DNA of 64,000 nt, taken from the NCBI RefSeq assembly GCF_008035925.1, contig NZ_CP036264.1, positions 2,662,443-2,726,442 on the forward strand, in the 5' to 3' direction. The position numbers and the translations under genes are program-made. Shown here in pieces: positions 7,751-17,587 of the stretch (positions are counted from its first letter, which is position 1; each line of letters opens with the position of its first letter). Source of the DNA: Stieleria maiorica (lineage in GTDB: Bacteria > Planctomycetota > Planctomycetia > Pirellulales > Pirellulaceae). The notes beneath the pieces were generated by a model. It was not told the origin of the DNA. It saw nothing but the letters and a program-made list of their open reading frames with translations, and ran no database searches.

Positions 7751-8320
7751 TTATGCAAAAATCTCAACCGCACGATCCATACGAGCTATTAACTTAACTT
7801 TTGTGGTAATAGCATTTTTCAGATTCTCGGGGGTGAACTCTTCCGACGCCCTCAATTTTTTGAACCGGCTGACAAGCTGAGCCTTTGTAAATTCCTCGAC
7901 ATGATCAATGTTGCGGCCGACTCCAACGAACAGAGCTTCGATCGTTGCCTTGCTGAGCTTCGGCAACGCTGCCCCGGATGTGATGCGTCTAAATATTACG
8001 GAAACGGTGCGGTCGAATAGATTTCTCCGCTTGTCAATGTCGCTATCGGAGAACTTCTTTCGTGCGTGCTCCATATAAGAGTTGAGGTACTGCGATAAAT
8101 TCCCGTCGTAATCTTCGTATCGATCGGCAAACGTATAAAACCGCAAAGCAAATTCTTCGAAGGCATATCGATAGGACTTGTTTTCGTCTAAGCCAAAAAG
8201 ATCTCGAAACTGTTCGTTGTCCGTCGATGCTTTTAGCAGGTCGTTAAAGTCCCCCGAGTAAATGCAGTTTCGAATCTCCTGATTCGTGAGTCGGTTTGCA
8301 CCAGTGTTGAGGCGATGGAA
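7751..8320 (-). pseudogene. DUF262 (GmrS-like) gene, 5' part lost to IS66
   Basis: The minus-strand frame runs from the IS66 end to the stop at 7751. It contains FHRLNTGANRLTNQEIRN, close to the DUF262 hallmark F.RLNTGG..L...EIRN, then FALRFYTFADRYEDYDGN, also typical of this family. The N-terminal nucleotide-binding half that should precede the FHRLN block is missing because the sequence switches to IS66 at 8321. The missing half is not on the far side of the element either. A TTG at 8146 could drive a fragment, but this is a remnant. DUF262 proteins act in modification-dependent restriction and other anti-phage systems. Confidence 0.8.
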
Positions 8321-8393
8321 GTAAGCGTTCTATCTGCCCATGTTGACCGGCTGGTTAGCGTGAGGGGTTTCTTTCCACTTTCAGGAGAAACCC

Positions 8394-8759
8394 ATGCCGC
8401 AGTTCCCCAACCCTCAACTCGCACAGCAGTGGCGTGACCGCATCGAACGGTTCGCCCAATCCGGCCTGACCGTCACTGATTTCTGTGATCGCGAAGGCTA
8501 TTCGGTCGCCTCCTTCTATCAGTGGCGACGGAAGTTGCGATCCTGCGTTCCCGATCGTCCAACAGGCCCCCGCGATCGAGCGGCCTCGTTCGTCGCGGTT
8601 GAGCTTCTGCCCGCCGCGATGGAAGCGGCTCAACCGACCGGCCTGAAGATTGAATTGCCTGGCGGGGCTGTTGCTCGACTCGACCGGAACGCCACCGACG
8701 AGCAGCAACGCAGGCTGATCAAGAACATCGTCGAGGCACTCAGCGAGGTGGCATCGTGA
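8394..8759 (+). CDS. tnpA: IS66 TnpA-like accessory protein
   Basis: 121 residues. TVTDFCDREGYSVASFYQWRRKL is the HTH of IS66 OrfA proteins. AGGAG lies just upstream. It overlaps tnpB by 4 nt (GTGA). In this family TnpA, TnpB and TnpC are all needed for efficient transposition. Confidence 0.9.
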   Translation: MPQFPNPQLAQQWRDRIERFAQSGLTVTDFCDREGYSVASFYQWRRKLRSCVPDRPTGPRDRAASFVAVELLPAAMEAAQPTGLKIELPGGAVARLDRNATDEQQRRLIKNIVEALSEVAS

Positions 8760-9118
8760 TCGCACTTGCGCCCACTACGCGGATCTTTGTCTACACCGAG
8801 GCGACCGATATGAGGAAGAGCTTCAATGGCTTGTCCGGACTCGTCAAAGAACATTTTCAGGTCGACTTGTTCTCCGGTCATCTGTTCGTCTTTTTCAACC
8901 GTCGGCGCGACTATGTCAAGACTTTGATGTGGGACTGCGACGGCCTGGCTCTCTGGTCCAAGCGACTCGAAAGTGGAAGCTTCGAAAAGATTGTCTCCAA
9001 AGAGCATGGCAGCTTCGAGATCGACTCGGCCGGCCTGGTCATGATGCTCCGCGGTGTGCAGATCGAAGGATCACAACGGCGCAAACGCTACTCGATCGAC
9101 CGCCCTGAAGCGGCGTGA
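8756..9118 (+). CDS. tnpB: IS66 TnpB (Orf2) protein
   Basis: 120 residues starting at the coupled GTG 8756. TDMRKSFNGLSGLVKEHF, then FVFFNRRRDYVKTLMWDCDGLALWSKRLE is diagnostic of IS66 Orf2. Full length and intact. Confidence 0.95.
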   Translation: MIALAPTTRIFVYTEATDMRKSFNGLSGLVKEHFQVDLFSGHLFVFFNRRRDYVKTLMWDCDGLALWSKRLESGSFEKIVSKEHGSFEIDSAGLVMMLRGVQIEGSQRRKRYSIDRPEAA

Positions 9119-9150
9119 GTTAGCCGAGCAAATCTTTTTAAAAAGCATCA

Positions 9151-9183
9151 ACGCAAGGCCCAACAGAGCCTTGCGTTTTTTGT
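9151..9183 (+). terminator. Hairpin with T-tract between tnpB and tnpC
   Basis: Stem ACGCAAGGC / GCCTTGCGT with a T6 tail, 20 nt before the tnpC start. It would attenuate tnpC transcription and so could limit transposition. Confidence 0.6.
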
Positions 9184-10072
9184 TTTGATGGCGATAACAA
9201 CTGCATGGCTGCTTCGGAAAACAATGACGACCTGCAGAGCGCATTGAGGCTCAACGCTGAGTTGATCGAAACGGTTGAGCGACTGCAGAAAGCCAACGAA
9301 CAACTCCGCGAAGAACTGAACCTCTATCGCAGCAAGTTGTTCGGCAGATCTTCCGAGCGGCACGTCGAAGATGACTCGCAGTTGCATCTGTTCGACTTAG
9401 GTGTTCAGCAAGCCGAGAATGACGATGTCGAAGACGATGAAGCAATCCGGCCACGTCGGCGTCGTCGCAAGAAGAAGTCCGAGAAGCTACCGGATCATCT
9501 CAAACGCAAAGTCATCGAGGCGGACGTTCCGGCCGAACAGCGAAGCTGTCTGTGCTGTGGTGAAGAGATGCCGATTGTGGGCACCGACATCAGCAATCGA
9601 TTGGATTTCATCCCGGCAGAGTTTTTCGTCTGGGAGATCCATCGCCACAAACGAGCCTGCTGCAAGTGCAAAGAATCGATCGCTCAGGTGCCCGCCGGTG
9701 AGGAACCCTGCGGACTGACAACGCCGATCCCCGGCAGCGATTATGGCTTCGGTGTTTACACGCAACTGATCGTCAACAAGTTCGCCGATCATCTTCCGCT
9801 CTATCGCGGAGAAGACATCTTCGCCCGCGCCGGGATGCTGATCCCTCGCAACACACAGTTTGGGATGCTGGCGAACATCGCGGCATTGGCCGATGTGTTG
9901 GTGGAACTGATGAAGTCGCGAATCGTTTCAGGCGATGTGCTGGGTGTCGATGATACGTCGGTTCGCCTGCAGGACATCAGCTTGCCGGGCAAGATGCGGA
10001 CTGCACGATTCTGGCTGTATCGAGGCGGGGAGGATCATCCGTATAACGTGTTCGACTTCACGGAAAGCCGGG

Positions 10073-10082
10073 GACGCGACGG
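10073..10082. repeat. Target duplication of nested IS4 element (left)
   Basis: gacgcgacgg here and again at 11642-11651, immediately outside the inverted repeats of the nested element. Confidence 0.9.
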
Positions 10083-11641
10083 CTCGTTGTTATACACAAA
10101 TTTTTGATGATGTATTGATTCGCGAAATCGCTCAAACTGTTGCTCACAGGGAGTTCAGGTGCACGACAGGTAGCAACGGAGTGTTTGCGATGGTGAGCCA
10201 ATGGGTGATTGACGAATTAGAAACGGTGGATCTTGGCGACAAGAGACGAAATGAACGACTTGCCGAAGTGCTCTCCGCCATGGCTGGTTTGCCGAGCAAG
10301 AGCATTCCTGCTGCAGTCGGCGCAGGACACAACGAAACAACGGCAGCCTACCGACTTTTTGATAACGATGCGATCTGCTTTGAGGACATTTTAGCGCCCC
10401 ATATAGATGCCTGCTATAAGCGTCTTGCTGAGCAAGAAGTTGTCATCTTGGCTCACGATACGACGGAACTGGATTTGACGAAACCTAACACGCAAGTAGA
10501 AGGGGCCGGTCCGCTAGATGGCAGTTCACGCTACGGCGAGTTGCTTCACCCGCTGATGGCGTTCACTCCCACCGGCACGCCCTTAGGAACCGTTGCAGCG
10601 GAACTTTGGACTCGCGAGGAAGGTCCGTCAAAAGCCGATGATCGAAAGAAAGTGCCGATTGAAGAGAAGGAGTCTCTGCGATGGCTTGAAAACCACCGCG
10701 AAGCACAGTTAATCGCTAGCGAGCACCCCGAAACGCAAGTTGTCTGCGTGGCTGACAGCGAAGCGGACATCTTTGAAGTCATCGAGTGTAATTCCGATTC
10801 TCCAAAGAACTTTTGGTGGATTATTCGCAGTTGCTATGACCGTTCGATCGTTGATCAGCACGGTCGGCCATCAGGAAATCTGCATGAAAAACTCGCCGCG
10901 AGCAAAGTACGCTACACCAAAGCGATAACGATTCGTTCGCACCAACCCAAGTTAGCCTGTGACAAACGAGCACGCAATCAACCGCGAGAGGCACGCCAAT
11001 GCGAACTCGAGGTGCGTGCAACGACGCTGACACTGAAGAACCCCTATCGGCCCGATCGACACCTACGGCCCACGAAAGTCAACGCGATTTGGGCTCACGA
11101 GATCGATCCGCCTGAAGGGGATACGCCTATCAGTTGGCTGTTGCTGACCAATATGCCGATTTCGAACAAGGAAGAGATTGAGCTGGTGTTGTCTTACTAC
11201 TGCATTCGCTGGTTGATCGAAGTATTCTTCCGAACTCTCAAATCAGGCACTCGCATCGAAGCAAAGCGGTTTGAAAAGATCGAACGATTCGAGCGTTGTC
11301 TCGCTGTTTCGATGATCTTGGCGTGGCGAACGTTCTACAGCGTGCGGATCGGTCGCGAATGTCCAGACGTCAGCTGTGAAGCAGTATTCGTAGCCGACGA
11401 ATGGCAGCCGGTATACAAGATCGTCACCGGGGAAGATCCGCCAAAGAAACCACCGACGTTGAAGGAGATCGTCCGCATGATCGCTCGGCTTGGCGGCTAC
11501 ATCGACCGACCACGACATGACGAGCCTGGCACCGATACGGTCATGCGCGGCATGGAACGACTCTACGACATCAGTAGTTGTTGGCGAAGCTTTGGTCCAA
11601 ATGCAACCAGATCAGGGGAATGAATTGTGTATAACAACGAG
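10083..11641 (+). mobile_element. IS4-family (Tn5/IS50-like) element inside tnpC
   Basis: 1,559 bp with 17-bp terminal inverted repeats ctcgttgttatacacaa (10083-10099 and complement 11625-11641). A perfect 10-bp target duplication gacgcgacgg (10073-10082 and 11642-11651) defines the ends exactly. It carries one intact transposase. The perfect duplication argues for a recent insertion. Confidence 0.95.
10190..11623 (+). CDS. IS4-family transposase, Tn5-like
   Basis: 477 residues from ATG 10190 (the frame is open upstream only into tnpC sequence). The N-terminal WVIDELETVDLGDKRRNERL with KSIPAAVGAGHNETTAAYRLF is the Tn5-type DNA-binding domain. Catalytic residues: Asp in LAHDTTELDL, Asp in VADSEADIFE, and the YREK block Y-x2-R-x3-E-x6-K in YCIRWLIEVFFRTLKSG. 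The C-terminal dimerisation-type region (VRMIARLGGYIDRP) is also present. Intact and probably active. Confidence 0.95.
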   Translation: MVSQWVIDELETVDLGDKRRNERLAEVLSAMAGLPSKSIPAAVGAGHNETTAAYRLFDNDAICFEDILAPHIDACYKRLAEQEVVILAHDTTELDLTKPNTQVEGAGPLDGSSRYGELLHPLMAFTPTGTPLGTVAAELWTREEGPSKADDRKKVPIEEKESLRWLENHREAQLIASEHPETQVVCVADSEADIFEVIECNSDSPKNFWWIIRSCYDRSIVDQHGRPSGNLHEKLAASKVRYTKAITIRSHQPKLACDKRARNQPREARQCELEVRATTLTLKNPYRPDRHLRPTKVNAIWAHEIDPPEGDTPISWLLLTNMPISNKEEIELVLSYYCIRWLIEVFFRTLKSGTRIEAKRFEKIERFERCLAVSMILAWRTFYSVRIGRECPDVSCEAVFVADEWQPVYKIVTGEDPPKKPPTLKEIVRMIARLGGYIDRPRHDEPGTDTVMRGMERLYDISSCWRSFGPNATRSGE

Positions 11642-12398
11642 GACGCGACGGCCCGGCAAAATTCCTTCGTGATTTTCACGGCCACGCGGTGGTCGATGCT
11701 TATGGAGTCAACGACGGAGTCTATCTTGGAGCACAGGATCAGATCTTTGCCGCGTGCTGCAATGCGCACGCACGTCGAAAGTTCGTCGAAGCCAGACCGA
11801 ACGACCCGGTCGCCGCTGCGCGGGCACTGGCGTTTTACCGTGGCCTGTACAAGGTTGAAGATCGCGTGCGAGAAGCTTCGGCGGCCGACCGACTGGAACT
11901 GCGTCAGAACGAGTCGGTGCCGATCATGAACGACCTTCATGACTGGTTGCTGCAGATGAACGGTGATCGACGAGTGCTTCCGAAGAGCTCGATCGGCAAG
12001 GCGGTGCGTTATGCGTTGAATCAGTGGGATGAGTTGTCGGTGTTCCTTGGCGACGGCGCGATCCCGATTGACAACAATGCGACGGAAAACGAACTTCGCC
12101 GCTTGACGATCGGTCGAAAGAACTGGTTGTTCGTCGGATCAAACCGAGGAGGCCGAGTGGCGGCGACGATGTATAGTCTTGTGTCTTCGGCGGCACGGCA
12201 TCACTTGGATGTTTGGGCCTACGTGGACGATTGTCTTCGTCAGTTGGCAAGTGGCAGCACAGATTACGAACGCCTGCTTCCCGACGTGTGGCGCAAGGAA
12301 CACCCGGAGTCGATCCGTCCCTACCGCGACGCCGAGCAGAAGACGCGACGCCTGACCACACAGCAACGTCGAGTGCGTCGCCGTGAGGCGAGGGTGGC

Positions 12399-12692
12399 GT
12401 GATGACGAAACTGACCGAGCGAATTCAACTGACGCGTGAACATCGTGACTTGATCCTGAAGTACGGCTATGTATCGGGCCGCTTAGAGGCGTCACTACGA
12501 CGCTGGCCGAAAGAACAAGCGATTCGCCGAGTGGGAATGACTCGGGTAGAGCTGCAGTGGCTAATCGGCGACCTGAGCCACTCGTGCGTCAAAGGCAAAG
12601 CGGGTTCTGATGTTGAAGCGGTCGCTGACCTGTGCGACCACCTTGAGTACGCCCAGCAAACCGGCGACGGGGACCTGGACATGATGTGGTGA
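12399..12692 (+). CDS. Small protein at the 3' end of IS66 operon
   Basis: 97 residues, overlapping the tnpC stop (GTG 12399 or ATG 12402). The helical sequence with LILKYGYVSGRLEASLRRW and LCDHLEYAQQTGDGDLDM shows no catalytic motif. Tight coupling to tnpC and location within the terminal repeats mark it as a passenger or accessory gene of this IS66 group. Function unknown. Confidence 0.6.
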   Translation: MMTKLTERIQLTREHRDLILKYGYVSGRLEASLRRWPKEQAIRRVGMTRVELQWLIGDLSHSCVKGKAGSDVEAVADLCDHLEYAQQTGDGDLDMMW

Positions 12693-13104
12693 ACTGCATC
12701 AGGTCACTTCCGTTAGGGCGCACCCGAAATCAGACGTGATGGCGAGCAAGGCTATCGCCAGCTTCAGGGGTCTTCTGACCGTGGGTTACCAGCGATGAGA
12801 CCGCGAAAGCGTTTTGATCTCTCGTGGCCCGTGGTGGATCGATAGACGCCTGACTCCCTCGTGACATGCGATGCGTGATCCAGTGGGTTTTTCTTTTAGT
12901 AAAAGACCGAATCCCTTGACCGCACTTCGCGCCGCCCCTTGGGAGTCGAGCGGAAGTAGAGCTCAGAGACACCCCAGTGAGATCAAAACGCAGCATCAAC
13001 GGCAGCGCCGATGAACTGCGTGCTAGAGACATGGGAAGCGGCGGCCACCGAATTGACGGGGGACGATTGGCCGTCGGCAGCTTCCCCCGCCACCAAGGCC
13101 ACCC
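12693..13104. other. Non-coding right end of IS66 element
   Basis: About 410 nt between the last gene and the right terminal repeat. Reading frames here have skewed composition and no recognisable domains. I see no gene. Confidence 0.5.
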
Positions 13105-13124
13105 TGGGCAGATAGAACGCTTAC

Positions 13125-13842
13125 AATGTGGCCGCCCGGAGGCACCTCTGGATCGCGGTGGAGGTATCCGTTTGCTGCCTTCTTTCGGCACTGTTGGGCT
13201 TGCCACGGGGGAGATCGGGGTCGGCAGCGGTCCGGGGAGGCAGTTCGTCTCGGGAGTGATCGGAGACGTCTCGTTGGACAGTCGGACCGCAATACATTGA
13301 AACGGATGCGTCGCGCCGTTCACATGTCGCCCGACGTCGAACTTCGCCGGTGCCCGCACGGTCGCCAGCGTCGCTCCCCAGGCTTCAAACCGTTTCCGGC
13401 ACCTGACAGCACTGCCACGATTTGCAGCGGAGAGGGAAAAACAAAATCCACCGTTTGGCACCTCGGCGGGAAGAGCCGCGGGCGGATGCGGAAAAAACAG
13501 GTCCGGACGGCATTCGGTAATCGCCAAACAAGAGACGAATACTTCAGCTCAAAATGATGTGACGTCTCGCTGGTTCTCGCAATTGCAACCGGACAATGAT
13601 GACGGCGAATGCCAGGCTCGCGCTCGTCCGTTGACAAGCTGATCCGCTGGTTATCAACACACGCCTGCGAGACGACCGCTAGCCCATTATTGGCGGGTGA
13701 GAAAAACACGACGAGTTCTCGTTCAAGCGAGAGCTATCGGCAATCCGGTCACTCTCACCCCGTATGCCACCAACGGCACGAAGCTGCCGCACTTGGCGAG
13801 ATCACAGTAGCTCGCGACACCCATTCACGGACGGTGCGTTTC
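13125..13842. other. Degraded sequence right of IS66, no confident gene
   Basis: About 720 nt of GC-rich sequence with open but unconvincing frames in several phases, rich in Arg, Pro and Ser and with no domain. The lost N-terminal part of DUF262 would be expected here if the IS66 insertion were simple, and it is absent. Confidence 0.5.
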
Positions 13843-14337
13843 CTACTCGTCGTCCAGTCGTGGTGTCGGCAGGAGCAAAACGTTGTTTTGCTTCGTATTG
13901 TGGACGATGTAAAGAATCAGGGATTTCTCATGCAACCTCTTCAGTGCACGGTCGGCACTCCTCGGCTTCAATTCGAACTCCTCTAAGAACTCCTTTTTGA
14001 GGGGGACTTCTCGCCTTCCTGTTCGAATGGCGCGGTGCCAGAGCGCGATCACCACCGGCAGCACAAAATGATCAGGCTCACTTGCGCAGCCCTCGCAGCC
14101 AATCGCAAGCCAGTACCATAGCCAGGGAATGCCCAAGACCGAATCCCCGACGTCACCCGGACCGGGAAGCGGCGGTGGGCGATGCCAATGATTCATGTAG
14201 TATCCGAGATAGGCAGGATCTTTTTGGAGTTGGCACATTTTGTTGGCAAAGGGATTGGCCCCAAAGAGGAATCGAATCTCATCCTTGGGATCAATCGGAT
14301 CGGAGACTTCTGGGCGGGCAAGTTCTGCAATATTCAT
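13843..14337 (-). CDS. Hypothetical island protein with C-terminal HTH-like part
   Basis: 164 residues from ATG 14337 (ATG 14349 would add four residues; neither has a good ribosome site). The middle carries a Trp- and Pro-rich stretch (YYMNHWHRPPPLPGPG, IPWLWYWLAIGCEGC). The C-terminal KKEFLEEFELKPRSADRALKRLHEKSLI looks like a winged helix in which a recognition helix follows a short turn. This layout fits replication or partition accessory proteins of integrated plasmids, but I cannot name a family. Confidence 0.6.
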   Translation of the reverse strand: MNIAELARPEVSDPIDPKDEIRFLFGANPFANKMCQLQKDPAYLGYYMNHWHRPPPLPGPGDVGDSVLGIPWLWYWLAIGCEGCASEPDHFVLPVVIALWHRAIRTGRREVPLKKEFLEEFELKPRSADRALKRLHEKSLILYIVHNTKQNNVLLLPTPRLDDE

Positions 14338-14748
14338 GGAATCTCTCATCTAACGCGAAGGAACAACTGACTACTGGGTTGGATTCTATCGCCGCTAAGA
14401 AGAGCACCAAATTTGCACGTCCTGTGCAAAAACGTCTGCTCCAACTCTCAGTCGAGCAGTGTTTCCAGCGACATGCGGAGAAGGGAAACAACGCTGTGGA
14501 TTTGACGGGATCGATGGCGCCGAATCAAGGTCGAAAAACCCCTCACGGCACTGCCCAAGATCCCGCAGGGAAAACGCGGATCATGAGAGTGCGTTTCGAG
14601 CGTCGCTCGCCCTGCGCTCAGCGAAGTCGGCAAATCAAGTAGGGCACCAACGCGCGGACGGACTCGCAGTTATTTCGTGAATTTGGCGTTGCGAGGTCTA
14701 CTGGAATTGAACACATCCAACACTCAGTCGCACATGGGAGCAGCCATA

Positions 14749-15117
14749 ATGCACGCCAGCAACTCGTACGTCGTCAGCATGTCCCACGTCGAAGGCCAGT
14801 TCAACGGATACATCGGCGGAAAGGACTATCGCCTCGGCGATGGATCCGTCTGGAGGATCATCACGCCGATTTATGCCATACGGAAGAAGCTGTGCCCTCA
14901 AGCTACAGTAATTCGCTGGAGCCACCGACACTTCATGTTCGTGCGAGGCATGGAGCGCGACGTCGAAGTTGAAGCCGTTTGTCTTCCTCGCTGTATCCTT
15001 GAAACTCCGCTGAAACGCCCCGAAAAGCAAGAACTACAGGAGCAGTTCGCCATCCCTCATCTGACCCAACGGGCGTTGGCGGGGTGGAAGGTGTGCGTGG
15101 CACAACAGGATGGTTAG
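14749..15117 (+). CDS. Hypothetical protein
   Basis: 122 residues from ATG 14749, with GGGAGCAGCC supplying a ribosome site. A compact beta-rich N-terminal part (SYVVSMSHVEGQFNGYIGGKDYRLGDGSVWRI) is followed by basic and mixed sequence. No signal peptide and no recognised domain. The composition resembles neighbouring island genes. Confidence 0.45.
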   Translation: MHASNSYVVSMSHVEGQFNGYIGGKDYRLGDGSVWRIITPIYAIRKKLCPQATVIRWSHRHFMFVRGMERDVEVEAVCLPRCILETPLKRPEKQELQEQFAIPHLTQRALAGWKVCVAQQDG

Positions 15118-15924
15118 AAACTGCCGCTTGCTTCTTCCCATCGCTTACGTTTGGCTATCGGTCGCTCCGCAGATCTGCGGGGCTGGGCCGTAGCCTCCTC
15201 GGAAGCTCCGTCCTATTCTCAGCGGGCTTAGTCCCGCACCTTCCAGTTTTTGCAACGGGAATGGAAAATCAAAATGCAACATTTGTCAGCGCCATTGCCG
15301 CGGCCCGGAAAAATCTCCACGCAAGACGGGCGGCCAGCGACACAAACTTTTTCCCGCAATCGTGTTGGAGACGAAGGAACCTTGCTTCCGAATTTGATCG
15401 ATCACCGCGGTTTAACGCAGCATGCCTGCCCCGGCACAGGCATCGTCGCTGCTGCCCTTTCAACTAATTTGGCAAGGGGCTCAGCCCGCGCGGCAGCTAC
15501 CGCCTGTGCATGATGGGCGACGAATCTGAGCATTGCCGGAATCTGCCTGGCAATAGCGAATCGTATCGCAATTGGTACGATCTCATCGCAGATCCACACC
15601 GTGTAGAACGTCTCACCATGCTCGTCGGAGACCTCGACATGCAGGCATTCGCCCGAGTGGTTGTTAATCCGGCCAAATCTCAGGCACACGCGGTCCGAGG
15701 GATCGTCGCGAAAATAGGCGCGTGTTCAACCAGTTCACACACACAATTGCTGTGACGGCTCCCCGGCATCGCCGCGAGGAATTTCTCGGCGACACCAACG
15801 GCGTCATTAATCGCCGCAAGATGTTTTTGGGATTCTGCGTTTAAAGAATGCATGGGTGGGCCTGCCGGTTGAGACGAAGTGGTCGTGATGGGGTTGGGGG
15901 CGGTTCGGGCTGTCGGAAGACTGA
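15118..15924. other. Mostly non-coding island sequence
   Basis: Apart from one weak minus-strand frame (15402-15689) I see no gene in these 800 nt. Confidence 0.4.
15402..15689 (-). CDS. Doubtful hypothetical protein
   Basis: 95 residues from GTG. The N-terminal two thirds (RINNHSGECLHVEVSDEHGETFYTVWICDE) look protein-like, while the C-terminal part is Ala-rich low complexity. The frame is open 12 codons further upstream without an ATG, so it may be the remnant of a longer gene. Confidence 0.3.
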   Translation of the reverse strand: MCLRFGRINNHSGECLHVEVSDEHGETFYTVWICDEIVPIAIRFAIARQIPAMLRFVAHHAQAVAAARAEPLAKLVERAAATMPVPGQACCVKPR

Positions 15925-16782
15925 CTATTTGGTTTTGCGTGAGCGTGCGACGGCGCGCCTGCTTTTGCTTTGCCAGGCGAGCCGTTGATAGTTCTGCTGA
16001 ATGCCGACGAACCGTCGCACCGATCGGTCGACGAGTCTTTGGATGTGATCGGCGTCGGTTTTGCTTTCATGTCCGTTGAGGGCGAGCAATGCGCAGCGCA
16101 TCGCGTCCAAGTGGCTGATTGCCACAATCTCCGCCATCATGTCCAGGATGGGATCTTCGACGTGATCCGCCTTGATCCTGTCTTCTAAAACCTGGAGTTT
16201 GGCCGTCATCGCTTTGGAAAAAACAACGCTTTCACGTGAGATCCCACGCAAAACCGCCTGCTTGGCAAACCGAATCAGGTCCGCCATCGACTCAAGGATC
16301 TCGGGCGCTTGCTCGATCAACTCATCGAGTCGCCGTATGGCCTCGGGGTCTCCCGCGTCGGCCTGCCTGCACAGCTTGCCGAAGGCATGTTTTGCGGGAA
16401 GGACACGCAGGGCTTCGTCGATATGTTCCCGGTCAGGCTTGGTTGCGGCGTGCTGCGTTGCTTGGCCCGGTGAGTCTGGCTTCGACATCGGGGACGGTTC
16501 CTGAAAACGAGTAACGGCGAGTCGGAGAAACACGAAGAAGTGCTTTGCCAGCGATTCAAGCTGCAACATGGTTTGCTCGATCAGGCGGCACTCTTGGCGG
16601 ATCGCTGCTGTTTCATTTCGGAGCCCCCTGGCGAGCGTCTTTGTCAGCTGCGATTTCCTGTAAATGAAGCGAACGAACGGGTTCGTGTAGCTCCCCACGT
16701 GACGCTGCACGACCTTTCCCTGTCGGCGTGAGGTTTCCGTCACAAACGTGTTGACGCCGATTCGGCGGAGGTTGATGGACAT
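15925..16782 (-). CDS. Hypothetical island protein, helical
   Basis: 285 residues from ATG 16782. The first 45 residues (INLRRIGVNTFVTETSRRQGKVVQRHVGSY) resemble the opening beta hairpin seen in some transposase-like proteins. The rest is helical with a coiled-coil segment (LRNETAAIRQECRLIEQTMLQLESLAKHFFVFL) and a very basic C-terminus. No catalytic residues stand out. It follows the next gene by 19 nt on the same strand and is probably co-transcribed with it. The family is unknown to me. Confidence 0.65.
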   Translation of the reverse strand: MSINLRRIGVNTFVTETSRRQGKVVQRHVGSYTNPFVRFIYRKSQLTKTLARGLRNETAAIRQECRLIEQTMLQLESLAKHFFVFLRLAVTRFQEPSPMSKPDSPGQATQHAATKPDREHIDEALRVLPAKHAFGKLCRQADAGDPEAIRRLDELIEQAPEILESMADLIRFAKQAVLRGISRESVVFSKAMTAKLQVLEDRIKADHVEDPILDMMAEIVAISHLDAMRCALLALNGHESKTDADHIQRLVDRSVRRFVGIQQNYQRLAWQSKSRRAVARSRKTK

Positions 16783-16801
16783 TCGAGTTCCCCGTCGATG
16801 G

Positions 16802-17587
16802 CTAAGCTGCGATTCTGGAATGAAGGATCTTTCGGGCGGCTTCGGTCGGCTCGCTTCTCCAGTAGGCCTCCAGGGCGTCTGTGACGTGATCCTGGACGCA
16901 TTCGGCGTAGGGACGGCGTTTCGGCTCCCGGTCGAGCAATTGCTGGTAGACGGGCAAAAGCTTGCTGTCGTAGAACTCAGGGCCCGGTTCGCGTGACGCC
17001 ATCGTCAGCTCAAGCTGCTCACGCTGTCGGCCTTCCGGGGTCTCCAAGTCGTGCTCGGCTTCGCATCCGACGAAGGGCAGGTGCAAGAGCCAGTGTTCGG
17101 CGACCAGCGGCCCGCCGAAGTACGCGTGCCAGTACAACTCGCGACGGACGATGTCGTCACGGTGGCCAGCCGCATGAATGATCTTGCTGTCGATCGCCCG
17201 GACTGCGTGCAATCGATCGCCGACGTCGAAAAAGATGCTGCAGTAGTCGTGGGCGACCTGGACGGGGACACGGGATGCCTCGGCAGCAACGGTGATGTCG
17301 CGAAAGGCAAGCACACGCGATTCCAGGGTCAGGCGTTTTAGCCGATCGTTTTGGATCGCCAGCAGCGGCCTGATTGAGAATCGTCGAGTGCCGTCCAATG
17401 AGGTGATCCACTCGTCGCCGCTTGCGAGATAATCAACGAGATGCCAGCAGATCGCGTCAGGCCGCCGTGTGGTGCGCGTAACGGGCGCAGAGCTCACGGC
17501 GAGCCGCCAACGCCAGTCCGGATCGCGGAGGCCGTTAGTGGCCATGTAGATCGGGCGGGTGTGTTCCTTGGGATTGTGTTTGCTCAT
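16802..17587 (-). CDS. Hypothetical island protein
   Basis: 261 residues from ATG 17587; no strong ribosome site. Mixed alpha/beta sequence with several conserved-looking Trp, His and Cys residues (RELYWHAYFGGPLVAEHWLLHLPFVGCEAEHDLETPEG). The WHAYFGG..VAEHWL..P.GCEAEH region could hold a metal site, but this is only a suggestion. It is the first gene of a two-gene unit with the 285-residue protein. Confidence 0.65.
   Translation of the reverse strand: MSKHNPKEHTRPIYMATNGLRDPDWRWRLAVSSAPVTRTTRRPDAICWHLVDYLASGDEWITSLDGTRRFSIRPLLAIQNDRLKRLTLESRVLAFRDITVAAEASRVPVQVAHDYCSIFFDVGDRLHAVRAIDSKIIHAAGHRDDIVRRELYWHAYFGGPLVAEHWLLHLPFVGCEAEHDLETPEGRQREQLELTMASREPGPEFYDSKLLPVYQQLLDREPKRRPYAECVQDHVTDALEAYWRSEPTEAARKILHSRIAA

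Larger units (their letters stand above)
9205..12402 (+). pseudogene. tnpC: IS66 TnpC transposase split by IS4-family insertion
   Basis: The first half (9205-10082) has the coiled-coil LRLNAELIETVERLQKANEQLREEL, the zinc region CLCCGEEMPI...CCKCKES and the start of the DDE core (VLGVDDTSVRL). The second half (11652-12402) resumes in the same frame after the duplicated target GRDG, with CNAHARRKF and DNNATENELRRLTIGRKNWLFVGSNRGG, the catalytic C-terminal part. Excising the insert plus one 10-bp repeat would restore a 542-residue transposase, so inactivation is recent and reversible in principle. The first piece stops at about residue 300 in insert sequence. Confidence 0.9.
8321..13124 (+). mobile_element. 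IS66-family element, interrupted by an IS4-family element
   Basis: Perfect 20-bp terminal inverted repeats gtaagcgttctatctgccca (8321-8340) and its complement (13105-13124), starting GTAAG as IS66 ends do. Inside are tnpA, tnpB, tnpC and a small fourth gene. The total is 4,804 bp; subtracting the nested 1,559-bp element and its 10-bp repeat leaves about 3.2 kb. The 8-bp flanks differ (cgatggaa on the left, aatgtggc on the right), so there is no target duplication. Confidence 0.9.

Noticed and set aside
12730-13527. 265-residue minus-strand protein across the IS66 right end
   Set aside because: It crosses the exact IS66 boundary and has an Arg/Pro/Ser-rich composition without a domain.
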